Origin: Acidimicrobiaceae bacterium
Lineage (GTDB): Bacteria; Actinomycetota; Acidimicrobiia; Acidimicrobiales; RAAP-2
Direction: 5' to 3'
Assembly (NCBI GenBank): GCA_003152015.1
Contig: PLZF01000015.1
Span: 57,973-121,972 of the forward strand
DNA length: 64,000 bases
Shown here one piece after another: positions 32,903 to 41,999 of this stretch. The notes beneath the pieces are model-generated. The model worked only from the letters and a program-made list of their open reading frames with translations, did not search any database and was not told the origin of the DNA. The position numbers and the translations under genes are program-made. Every line of letters begins with the position of its first letter. The stretch's first letter is position 1.

Positions 32903-33022
32903 AGGGTGACGGAACTCGGGCAGCGGGATCGCCGCCTGCCTGTCGAGGGTGACGTTCGGACATCCTGCATCATTCCTGGTCGGGGTCTTCTTTCGCCAGG
33001 GTGACGTTGAGGGTGACGTTCG
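32903..33022 (+). repeat. Iteron-like AGGGTGACG repeats before the transfer operon
   Basis: AGGGTGACG recurs at 32903, 32946, 32998 and 33010; the last three extend to AGGGTGACGTT and two of them to AGGGTGACGTTCG. They occupy the ~440-bp gap between the HTH protein and the pilin-like gene, which otherwise shows no gene. Likely binding sites for a regulator or part of a transfer origin. Confidence 0.6.
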
Positions 33023-33080
33023 TTCGGACCATGGGTTGTGTCCGGGACGCACGGCCCCGGCACAAAGCCCTGGAGGTCCT

Positions 33081-33401
33081 GTGATCCCCCACCCACTCGA
33101 TACGAGACTCGCGGCCCAGATCTTTGGCGCCAGCTTCAACATCTCCCCGAACAACTCGCTGCCGGGTTCGTCCCAGGTGACGTCGTTCCTCGGCGGCATC
33201 GAGCAGTGGGCCGTCTACGCCTGCCTGCTCGGACTGATCATCGGTGGGGCAAGCCTCTGGTGGGGGGTGCAGAGCGGGTCGGTCAACCGGACGTCGGTCT
33301 CCCAGCACAAGATCCTCGCCGCGTTCGCCGGTGCGGTCATCATCGGAGCCGGCACCTTCCTCGTCACCTGGGCATTCAACTTCGGCTCGGCGGTGAGCTG
33401 A
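33081..33401 (+). CDS. TrbC/VirB2-like two-helix membrane protein
   Basis: A 106-aa protein with two membrane helices (VYACLLGLIIGGASLWWGV and ILAAFAGAVIIGAGTFLVTW) joined by a short polar loop, the size and shape of type IV secretion pilin-type subunits. GTG 33081 is supported by GGAGGT just upstream. First gene of the secretion operon, with the next gene starting one base after its stop. Confidence 0.7.
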   Translation: MIPHPLDTRLAAQIFGASFNISPNNSLPGSSQVTSFLGGIEQWAVYACLLGLIIGGASLWWGVQSGSVNRTSVSQHKILAAFAGAVIIGAGTFLVTWAFNFGSAVS

Positions 33402-33402
33402 C

Positions 33403-34836
33403 GTGCTCGTCGGAATCTCACTCTTCGACCCTCTCGGAGGTCTCGGCCAGGACGTTGCCAGTTGGTTCGGGCATTCGATCTCTGCGGGGATCGGGAACTT
33501 CGCCGCCTGGGCCATCAATGGCGTAGTCCACGCCATGCAGGCAACGACCACCCCTGATTTCACGTCATGGTTCGCCGGTCCCTGGCGGGCGATGCTCAGC
33601 GTCGTCGCCTGGCTGTCGGTCCCGATCCTGTTCGTAGGGGTGGGGGCGGCAGCCCTCCGAGGCGATCTGACCTCGGTACTGAAGCGGGGCCTCGGCGCCC
33701 CGGTGATCATGGCCGTCGGCACCGCGGTGGCACTACCGGTGACGGCAGGGGTCCTCACATTGGTGAACGGCTGTTGCGGCCTGTTGGTCGACATGGCCAT
33801 CGGCGGCAACCAGGGGTTCGGCCAGGGACTGAGCCATCTGTCCGACTTCGCCCTGTCGGCGACGGTGACCTCGGGCGGCAGTGCGCTGCCCGGGCTGGCC
33901 GCGGCGTTGATCGTGGCGCTGGCCGGCCTGGCGGCACTGGTCATCTGGTTCGTCCTTGCTCTGCGGGGCGCGCTCCTCTATCTGGAGGTGCTCGCCATCC
34001 CGCTCGCGCTCTGCGGCATGTACTGGGGTGGGACGGCTCACTGGATCAAGCGACTGGTGGACCTGATTGTGGCGACGATCCTGTCCCAGCTGGTGATCAC
34101 CATGTTGATGGTGCTTGCTGCCGCCGACCTCAACGGTGGCCACCTCTCGGGTACTGGTTCGGCGACTAGTTCGGGGACTGGCTCGGTCGGTGCAGACATG
34201 ACGACGCTGTTCCTCTCGGTGGCGTTCTTGCTCCTGGGGTCCCTTGCCCTTCCGATGGCGCTCAAGCATGTGCCCTCAGCCACCGAGCATGCGGCGGCGG
34301 CGGCATCGCAGATCGGTGCACCGGGCCGGATGACCAACATGGGGAGCCGGATGGCGGGTACCGCCAAGATGATGGGCCACTCCGGTGGTGGCGACCAGGC
34401 GATCGTCCGCCAAGCCGGGATGGCCGCCGGCCCGGTGGGTATGGCCGCTTCGGCCGGGGCCGGTGCGGCCGCGATGGCAGCCCGGGCCGGGGTGAATGCC
34501 GCCGTCGGTGCCAGTGGCGCCAGTTCGGGCGCGGCTGGTCCTACCGCGGGTGGTTCGTCTGCGGGCGGCGGGTCGGTTACCCCTGGGCCGACGGGGTCCG
34601 CCGGGGGCACCAGCGGTCCGGGCCCCGCCGGAGGGGGAGGAGTCGGGGGTGGTGCTGCCGGCCAGGCGGCCACCAGCCAGGCGGGAGGAAGCGGCTCGGG
34701 TACCGGCGCATCTCCGGGTCGCCCGCCGTCGCCTTCCACCGGGTCACCGGCCGGCGCCGGAGAATCGACCGCGGTGCGGGGCGCTGCGGCTCGAGGAACT
34801 GCAACTCGAAATGCTCCGGGGGGATCTCATGGCTGA
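33403..34836 (+). CDS. VirB6/TrbL-like polytopic channel protein
   Basis: A 477-aa protein: six or so hydrophobic helices in the first ~290 residues (including WRAMLSVVAWLSVPILFVGVG and LIVALAGLAALVIWFVLALRG), then a Gly/Ala/Ser/Pro-rich tail of nearly 190 residues. This is the plan of actinobacterial TrbL/VirB6-type inner-membrane channel components. It overlaps the next gene by 8 bp. Confidence 0.78.
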   Translation: MLVGISLFDPLGGLGQDVASWFGHSISAGIGNFAAWAINGVVHAMQATTTPDFTSWFAGPWRAMLSVVAWLSVPILFVGVGAAALRGDLTSVLKRGLGAPVIMAVGTAVALPVTAGVLTLVNGCCGLLVDMAIGGNQGFGQGLSHLSDFALSATVTSGGSALPGLAAALIVALAGLAALVIWFVLALRGALLYLEVLAIPLALCGMYWGGTAHWIKRLVDLIVATILSQLVITMLMVLAAADLNGGHLSGTGSATSSGTGSVGADMTTLFLSVAFLLLGSLALPMALKHVPSATEHAAAAASQIGAPGRMTNMGSRMAGTAKMMGHSGGGDQAIVRQAGMAAGPVGMAASAGAGAAAMAARAGVNAAVGASGASSGAAGPTAGGSSAGGGSVTPGPTGSAGGTSGPGPAGGGGVGGGAAGQAATSQAGGSGSGTGASPGRPPSPSTGSPAGAGESTAVRGAAARGTATRNAPGGSHG

Positions 34837-36400
34837 AGGTGAGGTGCTCTACAACTTCGGTGTCCTGACCAAGCGGTACGAGCTGGTCAGCCGGACGGCC
34901 GGCCAGCTCGCCCCGGGGATCGCCGGGGTGGCTGTCGGTTTCATGACGATCCTGGTGGGTGTTCCGGTGCCGCTGCCTTTCGGCCCGGTCCTCCTCGGTT
35001 TCTGGGTTGCCCTCGGGAAGGTTCCGTTCGGTGCGCACCGGGGGACCAGGATCCGGGCGATGGTCGGGCCACTGCTCCGCTACGGGCTGCTCCGACTCAA
35101 AGGCCAGGCCCGCTGGGAGATGCCACAGACCTGGCTGGCGTGTGCGATCAACTCTGCCGATACCGGCCCGCTGCCGGCTCCGGCATTCGGGGATGGCCCC
35201 GACCCGTCCGGGGCCGCTCGGCGGGAACAGCATCGTCGGGCACGGCGGACCCGGGACGACACATCCGAGCAATTACCGCCGGAACTCGGTCGGTTGCGGT
35301 GGTTGGCCACAAAGGTCGACGGCGCCGAGGCAGGGCTCCTGGCCGAGCGGGTGGGACGCCGAAGCCTGCTGACCGCAGTGGTGTCGGTGTCAGGTGGGGA
35401 CAGGTTCGTCTTCTCCGGGCCCGACGAGCAGGCCGCCCAGATCCTCCAGTGGGGCGAGGTGCTGAAGGCGATGGCCGCAGACGGCCCGGGGCTTCGCCGC
35501 CTCCAGTGGGTCGAGCGGGCCACCCCACAGCCATCCACCGTGCAAGAGGACTGGTCGAGGGCTGCGATGCGCGATGTCTCCCCCGAGGAGTGGGCTGACT
35601 ACCAGTCCCTCCAGTCCGCGATCGGCACCGCCGCCATCCACCACGACGTCTACCTGGGCGCCCAGATCGAAACCGAGGCGACAGGGCCTGACGCATTGTC
35701 CGAGGCCACCGTCGAGCTGGCCCAGCTTGCTGAGCACCTGACCTCGATCGGACTGCGGCCGAGGCTGCTAACACGGCGGGGTATTGCGTCCGTGCTCCGT
35801 CAGTGGGCGGACCCCACCACGGCGGAGCGGTTGGCGTTGTGGGGAGAGGGGTCGATCCCGGTTTCCCAGGCCGGGCCGGCATCCCGCCTCGTCGGCTACG
35901 ACACGCTTCGGACCGACGGCTACATCCACCGGGTGGGCCAGATCGCCGCCTGGCCTCGCATCGACGTGGGCACCGAGTGGATGTACCCGCTCCTCGCCAC
36001 GGCTTCGGCGGGATCGGTGCGGACGGTGTCCATGCACATAGAAGCCGTCTCTACCGAACAGGCGTTCCAAGAGGTCCGCGATGCCCGCACGACCGGCGGG
36101 ACGGCGCAGCGCAAGCGGGACGAGAAGGGGATCATCACCACCGAGGAGGAGGAGCGCCGGGTCGATGAGGCCCGCTCCCGGGAGCGGGAGCTGACCCGGG
36201 GATTCCGCCAACACAAGATCGCCGGCCTGGTGATGGTGTCGAGCCCCGATACGGCTACGGCCGAGCGGGCGTGGCGCCACGCGGAACGCAAGGCGGTCGA
36301 GTGCCACCTGGACCTCCGAGAGATGCACGCCCGGGGCCATCTCGCGTGGGCGGCGACGTTGCCGCTGTGCCGTTTGCAGTTCTCCAAGGGGTTGGTCTGA
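34829..36400 (+). CDS. SCO6880-family type IV secretion component
   Basis: A 523-aa protein. Two adjacent hydrophobic segments near the N-terminus (GIAGVAVGFMTILVGVPVPL; FGPVLLGFWVALGKVPFG) are followed by a large cytoplasmic domain, the layout of SCO6880 proteins found next to VirB4 in actinobacterial conjugative elements (PrgI-like membrane part plus a VirB4 N-terminal-like domain). ATG 34829 follows a G-rich ribosome site and overlaps the previous stop. The stop overlaps the VirB4 start (TGATG). Confidence 0.82.
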   Translation: MAEGEVLYNFGVLTKRYELVSRTAGQLAPGIAGVAVGFMTILVGVPVPLPFGPVLLGFWVALGKVPFGAHRGTRIRAMVGPLLRYGLLRLKGQARWEMPQTWLACAINSADTGPLPAPAFGDGPDPSGAARREQHRRARRTRDDTSEQLPPELGRLRWLATKVDGAEAGLLAERVGRRSLLTAVVSVSGGDRFVFSGPDEQAAQILQWGEVLKAMAADGPGLRRLQWVERATPQPSTVQEDWSRAAMRDVSPEEWADYQSLQSAIGTAAIHHDVYLGAQIETEATGPDALSEATVELAQLAEHLTSIGLRPRLLTRRGIASVLRQWADPTTAERLALWGEGSIPVSQAGPASRLVGYDTLRTDGYIHRVGQIAAWPRIDVGTEWMYPLLATASAGSVRTVSMHIEAVSTEQAFQEVRDARTTGGTAQRKRDEKGIITTEEEERRVDEARSRERELTRGFRQHKIAGLVMVSSPDTATAERAWRHAERKAVECHLDLREMHARGHLAWAATLPLCRLQFSKGLV

Positions 36401-37713
36401 TGCTGAAGCTCCCTCCCATGTCGGTCACCACCCGCCACTCCGCGTCCGCCTATCCGTTCCAGTGCCAAGCCGGTCTGCCGCTGCTCGGGCCGATCATCGG
36501 CCAGGAAGTGCTCGGCCAGGGGATGTTCTGTTACGACCCCTTCTGCCTCTACGACACCGAGACGTTGCTCTCCCCGTGCATGTTGGTCTCGGGCAACAAG
36601 GGCTACGGCAAGTCCGCATTCGTCAAGGCCTACCTGCACCGCCAGGCGATTTCTGGCAAGTGGCTGGCCGTCTTGGACCCGAAGGGCGAGTACCTCGACC
36701 TGGCGGCCCGGGACGGGCTGTCGGTCCTGGCACTGCGACCGGGCGGCCCGGTGCGGCTCAACCCACTGGACGCTGGCCCGGCGGTGACAGGAGCTGGCTC
36801 CGACGCCACTGTGAAAAGGGAAGACGTCCGAGGTCGGCGGATCGGGGTGGTGATCGCCCTCGCCGAGTCGGCGATCGAGCGTCCCGTGACAAGCGACGAG
36901 CGCTCAGTGGTGACAGCGGCATTGATGGAACTCGAGCATCAGACCAGCCACAGGACGCCGACACAACATCAGGTACCGACCCTGCGCCAAGTGATGGACC
37001 TGCTGATGGGTCCGACCGAAGCCATGGTGACCGAACTGCGCACCACGCCTGGGAACCTGGCGACAGACGCCAAATCGGTAGCCCGTGGGTTGCACCGCCT
37101 GGTTGAAGGCGACCTGGCCGGCATGTTCGACGGCGAGTCCACGACAACCATCGACTGGTCGGGGCCCGGCATCGTCGTCGACCTGTCCGCGGTCCTCCAG
37201 TCGCCGGCATTCTCGGCGATCTTGGTGTCCGCCGGGGCGTGGCTGGCCCAGGCGGTGGCCAAGAAAGACCGCCAACGGATCATCGTGGTCGACGAGTGCT
37301 GGAAGGCAATCCGCGACAGCGGTTTCGTGGCCTGGGGCGAAGAGACGATGAAGTTGTCCCGGGGATATGGGGTGCAGTTCGTCACCATCGTCCAGCGCAT
37401 CTCCGATCTGGCGTCCCAGGCCGACGACGGAACGGCCACCGCCAAGCGGGCCCAAGGGTTCGTCACCGAGGCCGAGACGAAGGTGACGTTCAATCTCTCG
37501 GGTGGGGAAGCCCGGACATCCCGGGATGTCATGGACTGGACCGAATCGGAGACCCTGCTGGTCCCGAAGCTGCCCCGAGGCCGGGCGTTGTGGCGGGTCG
37601 GCGAGCACGGGGCGATCGTCCAGACGATCCTGTCCGCCCGTGACCTCGCCATGTGCGATTCCAATCAGGCCATGCGGGGCGAATCCAATCAGGCGATGCG
37701 GAGCCGGCCATGA
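36400..37713 (+). CDS. VirB4-type secretion ATPase
   Basis: A 437-aa ATPase that powers pilus or channel assembly. Walker A GNKGYGKS is at residues 65-72, Walker B RIIVVDECWK about 295-304, and SRGYGVQFVTIVQRISDL follows as in VirB4/TraC C-terminal domains. The N-terminal half of a standard VirB4 is missing because it is carried by the SCO6880-like partner just upstream. The extreme C-terminus has a duplicated SNQAMR peptide. Confidence 0.88.
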   Translation: MLKLPPMSVTTRHSASAYPFQCQAGLPLLGPIIGQEVLGQGMFCYDPFCLYDTETLLSPCMLVSGNKGYGKSAFVKAYLHRQAISGKWLAVLDPKGEYLDLAARDGLSVLALRPGGPVRLNPLDAGPAVTGAGSDATVKREDVRGRRIGVVIALAESAIERPVTSDERSVVTAALMELEHQTSHRTPTQHQVPTLRQVMDLLMGPTEAMVTELRTTPGNLATDAKSVARGLHRLVEGDLAGMFDGESTTTIDWSGPGIVVDLSAVLQSPAFSAILVSAGAWLAQAVAKKDRQRIIVVDECWKAIRDSGFVAWGEETMKLSRGYGVQFVTIVQRISDLASQADDGTATAKRAQGFVTEAETKVTFNLSGGEARTSRDVMDWTESETLLVPKLPRGRALWRVGEHGAIVQTILSARDLAMCDSNQAMRGESNQAMRSRP

Positions 37714-38312
37714 CCGCCGGCTCGTTCCGAAACCTCACGTGGTCCCGTGTCGGAATCGCGGTGTCGGCCGGGCTGATCGTCTTCGGGATCGTCGAAGCCG
37801 CCCTCCCCCACCACCCGCCCGCCCGGATGTCCGGACCGGCCACCAGCGCTGGCGGCGCTGTGACTACCTCGGTGGCGAACTCTGTGGCGACTGCGGATGT
37901 CAGAACCCGGGACATCGGCGCACAGATTGTGGCGGAAGAGTTCGTCGCTGCCACCGATACGACAGATCCGGCCCACGTGCAAGGCATCATCGCCACCGAA
38001 GTGGCCGTCGCCCCACATCTGGGCATCCCTCACCGCGTGACGTGGCCGGCGGCGTGGACAGCGGAGCAGCGCCGCACGGTGGTCGTGCTCGACCCGCCGG
38101 GTCCTCCGCTGTCCGTAGCGGGCGGGCAGGTGGCGGTGATCGTCACCGGCGCGATGACAGTGACGATGAACTTCAGCCGTCCATTGGCGGTGCCGGTGGC
38201 CGAACGGGTCACGCTCCGCCACCTGTCCGGGCCCCCGGGCCCCCGAAGTCGTGTGTCCGGCGGTCGCACGATGGGGCGCTGGGTGGTTACCGCTGTCGAG
38301 GCCGGCCCATGA
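37710..38312 (+). CDS. Membrane-anchored hypothetical protein of the transfer operon
   Basis: A 200-aa protein with one N-terminal membrane helix (VGIAVSAGLIVFGIVEAAL) and an extracytoplasmic domain of beta character (TVVVLDPPG, VAVIVTGAMTVTMNF, GRWVVTAVEA). Coupled by ATGA overlaps to genes on both sides. No family recognised; by position it is a likely periplasmic accessory of the secretion channel. Confidence 0.65.
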   Translation: MTAGSFRNLTWSRVGIAVSAGLIVFGIVEAALPHHPPARMSGPATSAGGAVTTSVANSVATADVRTRDIGAQIVAEEFVAATDTTDPAHVQGIIATEVAVAPHLGIPHRVTWPAAWTAEQRRTVVVLDPPGPPLSVAGGQVAVIVTGAMTVTMNFSRPLAVPVAERVTLRHLSGPPGPRSRVSGGRTMGRWVVTAVEAGP

Positions 38313-39277
38313 CGCACGCTCCGGCGAAGATCGCCGCGGTCGCGCTCGGCGCGTGTCTGTTCTCGGTGGGCGCGTTGGCAGGCGGGGCGCCCGCCTTGAG
38401 CGCGAACAATCCCTCCCAGCTCGCCACCTCCACCATCCCGGCCACGCTGATCTCGCTGTTCGAGAGAGTGTCAGCGACCAGTCCATGTGGCGTGCCATGG
38501 ACACTGCTCGCTGCGGTGGCCGACACCGAGTCGGCCTTCGATCCCTCTGCCGTGTCGGACGCGGGAGCACAAGGTCTCTTTCAATTCGAACCGGCCACGT
38601 TCGCCGGGTACGCCCAGCCCGTGCCGGATACAGGGGCCGTCCCGCCCAGCCCGTTCGACCCGGTCGATGCCGCCTATGCAGCCGGCCGCTACCTGTGCTC
38701 CCTCGGCGTGGTCGGGAACCCGACCTCCGCCCTGGTCGCCTACAACTGTGGCAACCCGGGCCCCGCCTGCCAAGCCGCCTCGGCTGGATATGCCGAGCAG
38801 GTGCTGGCCACCGCAGCCGGTTACACGGCATCTGACAGCAGCGGGGCTGCGATCGGTGTGTCGAACGGGGTGCCGAATGTCGTGCAGGCAGCGGCCGTCG
38901 CCTACGCAGAGTCGCAGATCGGCACCCCGTATGCGTGGGGCGGCGCGAGCCCACAGGGCGGCTTCGACTGCTCGGGGCTCGTCGTCTGGGCCTACGGCCT
39001 GGCCGGTGTGGTGGTGCCCCGGGTGGCGAACGACCAGTGGCAGGGTGAACCGCACGTAGCGCTCGACCAGTTGGTCCCCGGCGACCTGGTGTTCTTCGGC
39101 GGTGATGGTTACGCCGACCACGTGGGGATCTACATCGGGAACAGCGCCATGGTCGACGCTCCACACACCGGCGCTGACGTCCGTGCCGACACCTTCGACA
39201 ACGTCATCGGGGCCGGCTGGGGCAACGAGGTACTGCTCGGTGCTGTCGACCCTGTGTCAGTTCCAACGGCCGCCTGA
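38309..39277 (+). CDS. Secreted lytic transglycosylase + NlpC/P60 peptidase
   Basis: A 322-aa two-domain cell-wall hydrolase. After a signal peptide (IAAVALGACLFSVGALAGG), an SLT domain carries the catalytic Glu in VADTESAFDPSAVSDAGAQG, with GLFQFEPATF and VAYNCG. A C-terminal NlpC/P60 domain has the Cys nucleophile in GGFDCSGLVVWAYG and the His in YADHVGIYIG. Enzymes of this type open peptidoglycan for conjugation machinery. ATG overlaps the preceding stop. Confidence 0.93.
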   Translation: MTHAPAKIAAVALGACLFSVGALAGGAPALSANNPSQLATSTIPATLISLFERVSATSPCGVPWTLLAAVADTESAFDPSAVSDAGAQGLFQFEPATFAGYAQPVPDTGAVPPSPFDPVDAAYAAGRYLCSLGVVGNPTSALVAYNCGNPGPACQAASAGYAEQVLATAAGYTASDSSGAAIGVSNGVPNVVQAAAVAYAESQIGTPYAWGGASPQGGFDCSGLVVWAYGLAGVVVPRVANDQWQGEPHVALDQLVPGDLVFFGGDGYADHVGIYIGNSAMVDAPHTGADVRADTFDNVIGAGWGNEVLLGAVDPVSVPTAA

Positions 39278-39468
39278 TGTCGACACCGCCGACGACCGGT
39301 AGTTCGGGTGGGGTGGTCATTCCGCTGCGCTCGAACCCAATCCCCGAGCTGATCCCCGACACACGCCCAGGTCCGAAGAGCCCCCCGGCAGCGACCACCG
39401 AAGCAATGGAGGGACCCTTCGCTATCCCTGAGCAGCTCAGCCTGTTCGGAGAGGAACCGGGACGATGA
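39277..39468 (+). CDS. Small Pro-rich protein with a beta-clamp-binding peptide
   Basis: A 63-aa, mostly disordered protein. Residues 53-57 are QLSLF, the consensus pentapeptide by which bacterial proteins bind the replication sliding clamp, seven residues before the C-terminus. It overlaps the lytic transglycosylase stop (TGATG) and the coupling-protein start (ATGA), so it is translated with them. It may bring transfer or DNA synthesis into contact with the host clamp. Confidence 0.7.
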   Translation: MSTPPTTGSSGGVVIPLRSNPIPELIPDTRPGPKSPPAATTEAMEGPFAIPEQLSLFGEEPGR

Positions 39469-41243
39469 AACCTCAAAGACAGACACCCTTCGACGGCACG
39501 TTCATGGTGCTCCTCGCCGGGCTCGGGGTCGTGGTCACCGAAGGTGTCGCTGTTGACGTGGCCGGCCAGGTGGCGTCCATGGCCTTTGGTGAGCATCGGA
39601 TCATCCCCGGAGGTGTGGGTGCCGGAGTTGGGATCTTCCTACGACTGCCGGGCCATCTGGCCGACCCCGGTTTGGCGTGGAGGCCGGCTGGCCGGGTGCT
39701 GCTTCCCGGGCCGGTTGCCATGTGGGCGGCTCTGATTGCATCACAGCTGGTTGTTGTCGGGCTGGTTGTCCTGTCCCTCCGGCTGGTCCGGTTGGCCAGG
39801 GGAGCAACCGGCAACCAGCAGAGCGGTCCGATGAGAGCGAACCGGTCACACGTCGAGCGCCGGATGGGTCGCAAGGCAGTCGACCGGCACACGGCCGACG
39901 TCTACGGGAAGGACGCCATTGCCGGCCGGGAACCGCTGGCACTGGGAGTGGATGTCGCCACCGGCGCCCGGCTGTTCGCCAAGTCGGAGGACTACATCTT
40001 GGCCGTCGGCGTACCCCGGGTCGGCAAGGGCGAAGGATTCGTGATCCCCGCCGTGCTGCGCCACCAGGGGCCGGCGGTGGTGACCGCCACCCGGCATGAC
40101 ACCTACATGGACACCGCCTCCGTCCGGGCCCACGTCGGGCCGGTATACGTGTTCGACCCGCAAGGTCTCGTCCCCAAGGCGGAGAAGCTGCGGTGGAACC
40201 CGGTCAAGGGCTGCGAAGTACCGCAAAAGGCCATCTTGCGTGCCCGAGGGTTCGCCGGATTCGCCGGTGTGGGACCGGCCGTCGACGGCGGCGGGGCGTA
40301 CTGGGAGCAGGTGGCCGCCTCCATCATCCGCTCCTATCTGCACGCGGCCGCCCTGGAAAGCCTCGGCGTCGAGCAGCTCCTCGACTGGTCGCGTCGACCC
40401 GGTGCCCGCGAACCGATCCGCATTCTGTCCCGCCATCCCGATGCTGCCCGGGGATGGGACGATGACCTGGCTGCATCCACCGAGGTCGAACCAAGGCACC
40501 GGGACTCGATCTGGGCGACCGTCCGGCGGGCATTCGACTGCTTCGCCGACCCGATGGTGCTCGAAGCCACTCGGGTCGACCACGACACGTTCGACCCTGC
40601 CGCCTTCCTGGACCAGAACGGGACGATCTACCTGATGGGCTCACCGGGTGCCCAGCACTCGGTCGCCCCGATTGTCGCCGCACTTATCGAAGACGTCGTC
40701 GACACAGCCCGCCACAAAGCTGCTCGGTCGCAGAGACGCCGGCTCGAAACAGGCCTGGTCCTCATGCTGGACGAGTGCGCGAACATCGCCCCACTCGGCG
40801 ACCTGCCCAAGCTGGTCGCCGAGCTTGGCGGCCTCGGAATCACCACCGCGGTGATCCTCCAATCGGTGGCATCCGCCCGCAACATCTGGGGCGAAGCGGG
40901 AGAACGGGCCCTGCGTGACCTGGCCAACATCACGCTGGTGTGGGGCGGACAAAAAGACGTTGCCTTCTTAGAAGAGATCAGCAGGCTGGCCGGGGAGCAC
41001 GACGAACTGGTCGAGACCGTCACCCACAACGAAACCGGCAAGTCCAGCTCATGGACACCACGTCGAATGCCGGTGCTGCCCATCGGAGACATCGCCAACT
41101 TGGGCCCCAATCACGCGGTGGTGGTATCCCCTCACCTCCGGCCCCGCATCACCCATCTTCCGTCCTGGCGGAAGGACCGGACGCTGACCGTCCTCGTCGA
41201 AAAGAACCAGCACACAGCCGGCGGAGGTGCGACCGATGGATGA
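39465..41243 (+). CDS. VirD4/TraG-type coupling protein (T4CP)
   Basis: A 592-aa ATPase that links DNA substrates to the secretion channel. Membrane segments lie near residues 13-35 and 84-106. Walker A GVPRVGKGE is at residues 182-190, Walker B LVLMLDECANIAPL near 420-433, then ITTAVILQSVASARNIWG and the VTHNETGKSSSW region typical of TraG/VirD4 proteins of actinobacteria. No relaxase gene lies beside it. Confidence 0.92.
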   Translation: MKPQRQTPFDGTFMVLLAGLGVVVTEGVAVDVAGQVASMAFGEHRIIPGGVGAGVGIFLRLPGHLADPGLAWRPAGRVLLPGPVAMWAALIASQLVVVGLVVLSLRLVRLARGATGNQQSGPMRANRSHVERRMGRKAVDRHTADVYGKDAIAGREPLALGVDVATGARLFAKSEDYILAVGVPRVGKGEGFVIPAVLRHQGPAVVTATRHDTYMDTASVRAHVGPVYVFDPQGLVPKAEKLRWNPVKGCEVPQKAILRARGFAGFAGVGPAVDGGGAYWEQVAASIIRSYLHAAALESLGVEQLLDWSRRPGAREPIRILSRHPDAARGWDDDLAASTEVEPRHRDSIWATVRRAFDCFADPMVLEATRVDHDTFDPAAFLDQNGTIYLMGSPGAQHSVAPIVAALIEDVVDTARHKAARSQRRRLETGLVLMLDECANIAPLGDLPKLVAELGGLGITTAVILQSVASARNIWGEAGERALRDLANITLVWGGQKDVAFLEEISRLAGEHDELVETVTHNETGKSSSWTPRRMPVLPIGDIANLGPNHAVVVSPHLRPRITHLPSWRKDRTLTVLVEKNQHTAGGGATDG

Positions 41244-41784
41244 CCCTCAGCAGAACCGAACCGAGCTCACTTGCCTCACCGACCGGGTCGTAGAGGCCGA
41301 GGCCCTGGTGCGCAGGCTCCAGCAGAGGGTCGACGATCTCTCCGGTGATCGACCACGATCCGAAGATTCCGAATCTACTGGGCCCATCCAGCAGAACCCC
41401 TCGGATGCTATCCATGGTGTAGAACTCGAACAGTTGGCCCAGTGGGTCGAGCGAATCCAGGAGCGCTACGCGGCCATCGGTGATTGGCTGCGGCCGTGCT
41501 GGTGGCGCCACGGTTCCGTCATCGAGGAACTCGCCGCCCTCCACACCGCATGGATGGGTGTGTATCAAGCCACTGAACCTCCCGCTCCGACGGCAGCACT
41601 CAAATGGCACGAAGAGGCCGAGAAGTGCCGGGAGCGCATCCGCCGAGCGATCAGTACCGGGCCGGGTTGTACCGCGGTGACCCACAAACCTGACCAGTCG
41701 GTCACCGGCGATCCCCGCTGGGCCGAGGAGCGGGCAGCGATGCACTGCGAGAGTCCTGAGTGTCCCGGCCAACCCTCGGCGTGA
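41236..41784 (+). CDS. DUF4913 family protein
   Basis: A 182-aa soluble protein. An N-terminal coiled-coil-like segment (VVEAEALVRRLQQRVDDL) precedes the DUF4913 core (LAQWVERIQERY, WLRPCWWRHGSVIEELAALHTAW). The family is common on actinobacterial plasmids and integrative elements; its function is unknown. ATG 41236 has GGAGGT 7 nt upstream and overlaps the coupling-protein stop. Last gene of the transfer operon. Confidence 0.8.
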   Translation: MDDPQQNRTELTCLTDRVVEAEALVRRLQQRVDDLSGDRPRSEDSESTGPIQQNPSDAIHGVELEQLAQWVERIQERYAAIGDWLRPCWWRHGSVIEELAALHTAWMGVYQATEPPAPTAALKWHEEAEKCRERIRRAISTGPGCTAVTHKPDQSVTGDPRWAEERAAMHCESPECPGQPSA

Positions 41785-41801
41785 CGAAGCCCAGGTGATG
41801 T

Positions 41802-41999
41802 CTACCGCTTGCGTTTGGTCCCCTGAAGGCCGAGGGCCCGCAGGAATGACCCGGTGAGCGTGTTGGTCTTCCGGTACACCACCCGGCGCGCGTCACGCTT
41901 CGCCAGACCCTCGACTCCACCGTGCTTGACAGCCTCGACATTGCCGAGGTCGCGGGCGCCTCGGTAAAGCTGGCTACGGAGTGACTTCTTGCGGACCAT
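41802..41999 (-). CDS. Small basic conserved hypothetical protein
   Basis: A 65-aa, strongly basic protein (MVRKKSLRSQLYRGARDLGNVEAV...RRVVYRKTNTLTGSFLRALGL). The pattern resembles short basic proteins I have seen repeatedly in actinobacteria, without known function. It converges with the DUF4913 gene. An upstream TTG two codons earlier is also open. Confidence 0.55.
   Translation of the reverse strand: MVRKKSLRSQLYRGARDLGNVEAVKHGGVEGLAKRDARRVVYRKTNTLTGSFLRALGLQGTKRKR

Noticed and set aside
12924..41784. Complete self-transmissible ICE with defined ends
   Set aside because: Integrase and transfer genes support an integrated element, but no relaxase, excisionase or att repeat was found, so the boundaries cannot be stated.
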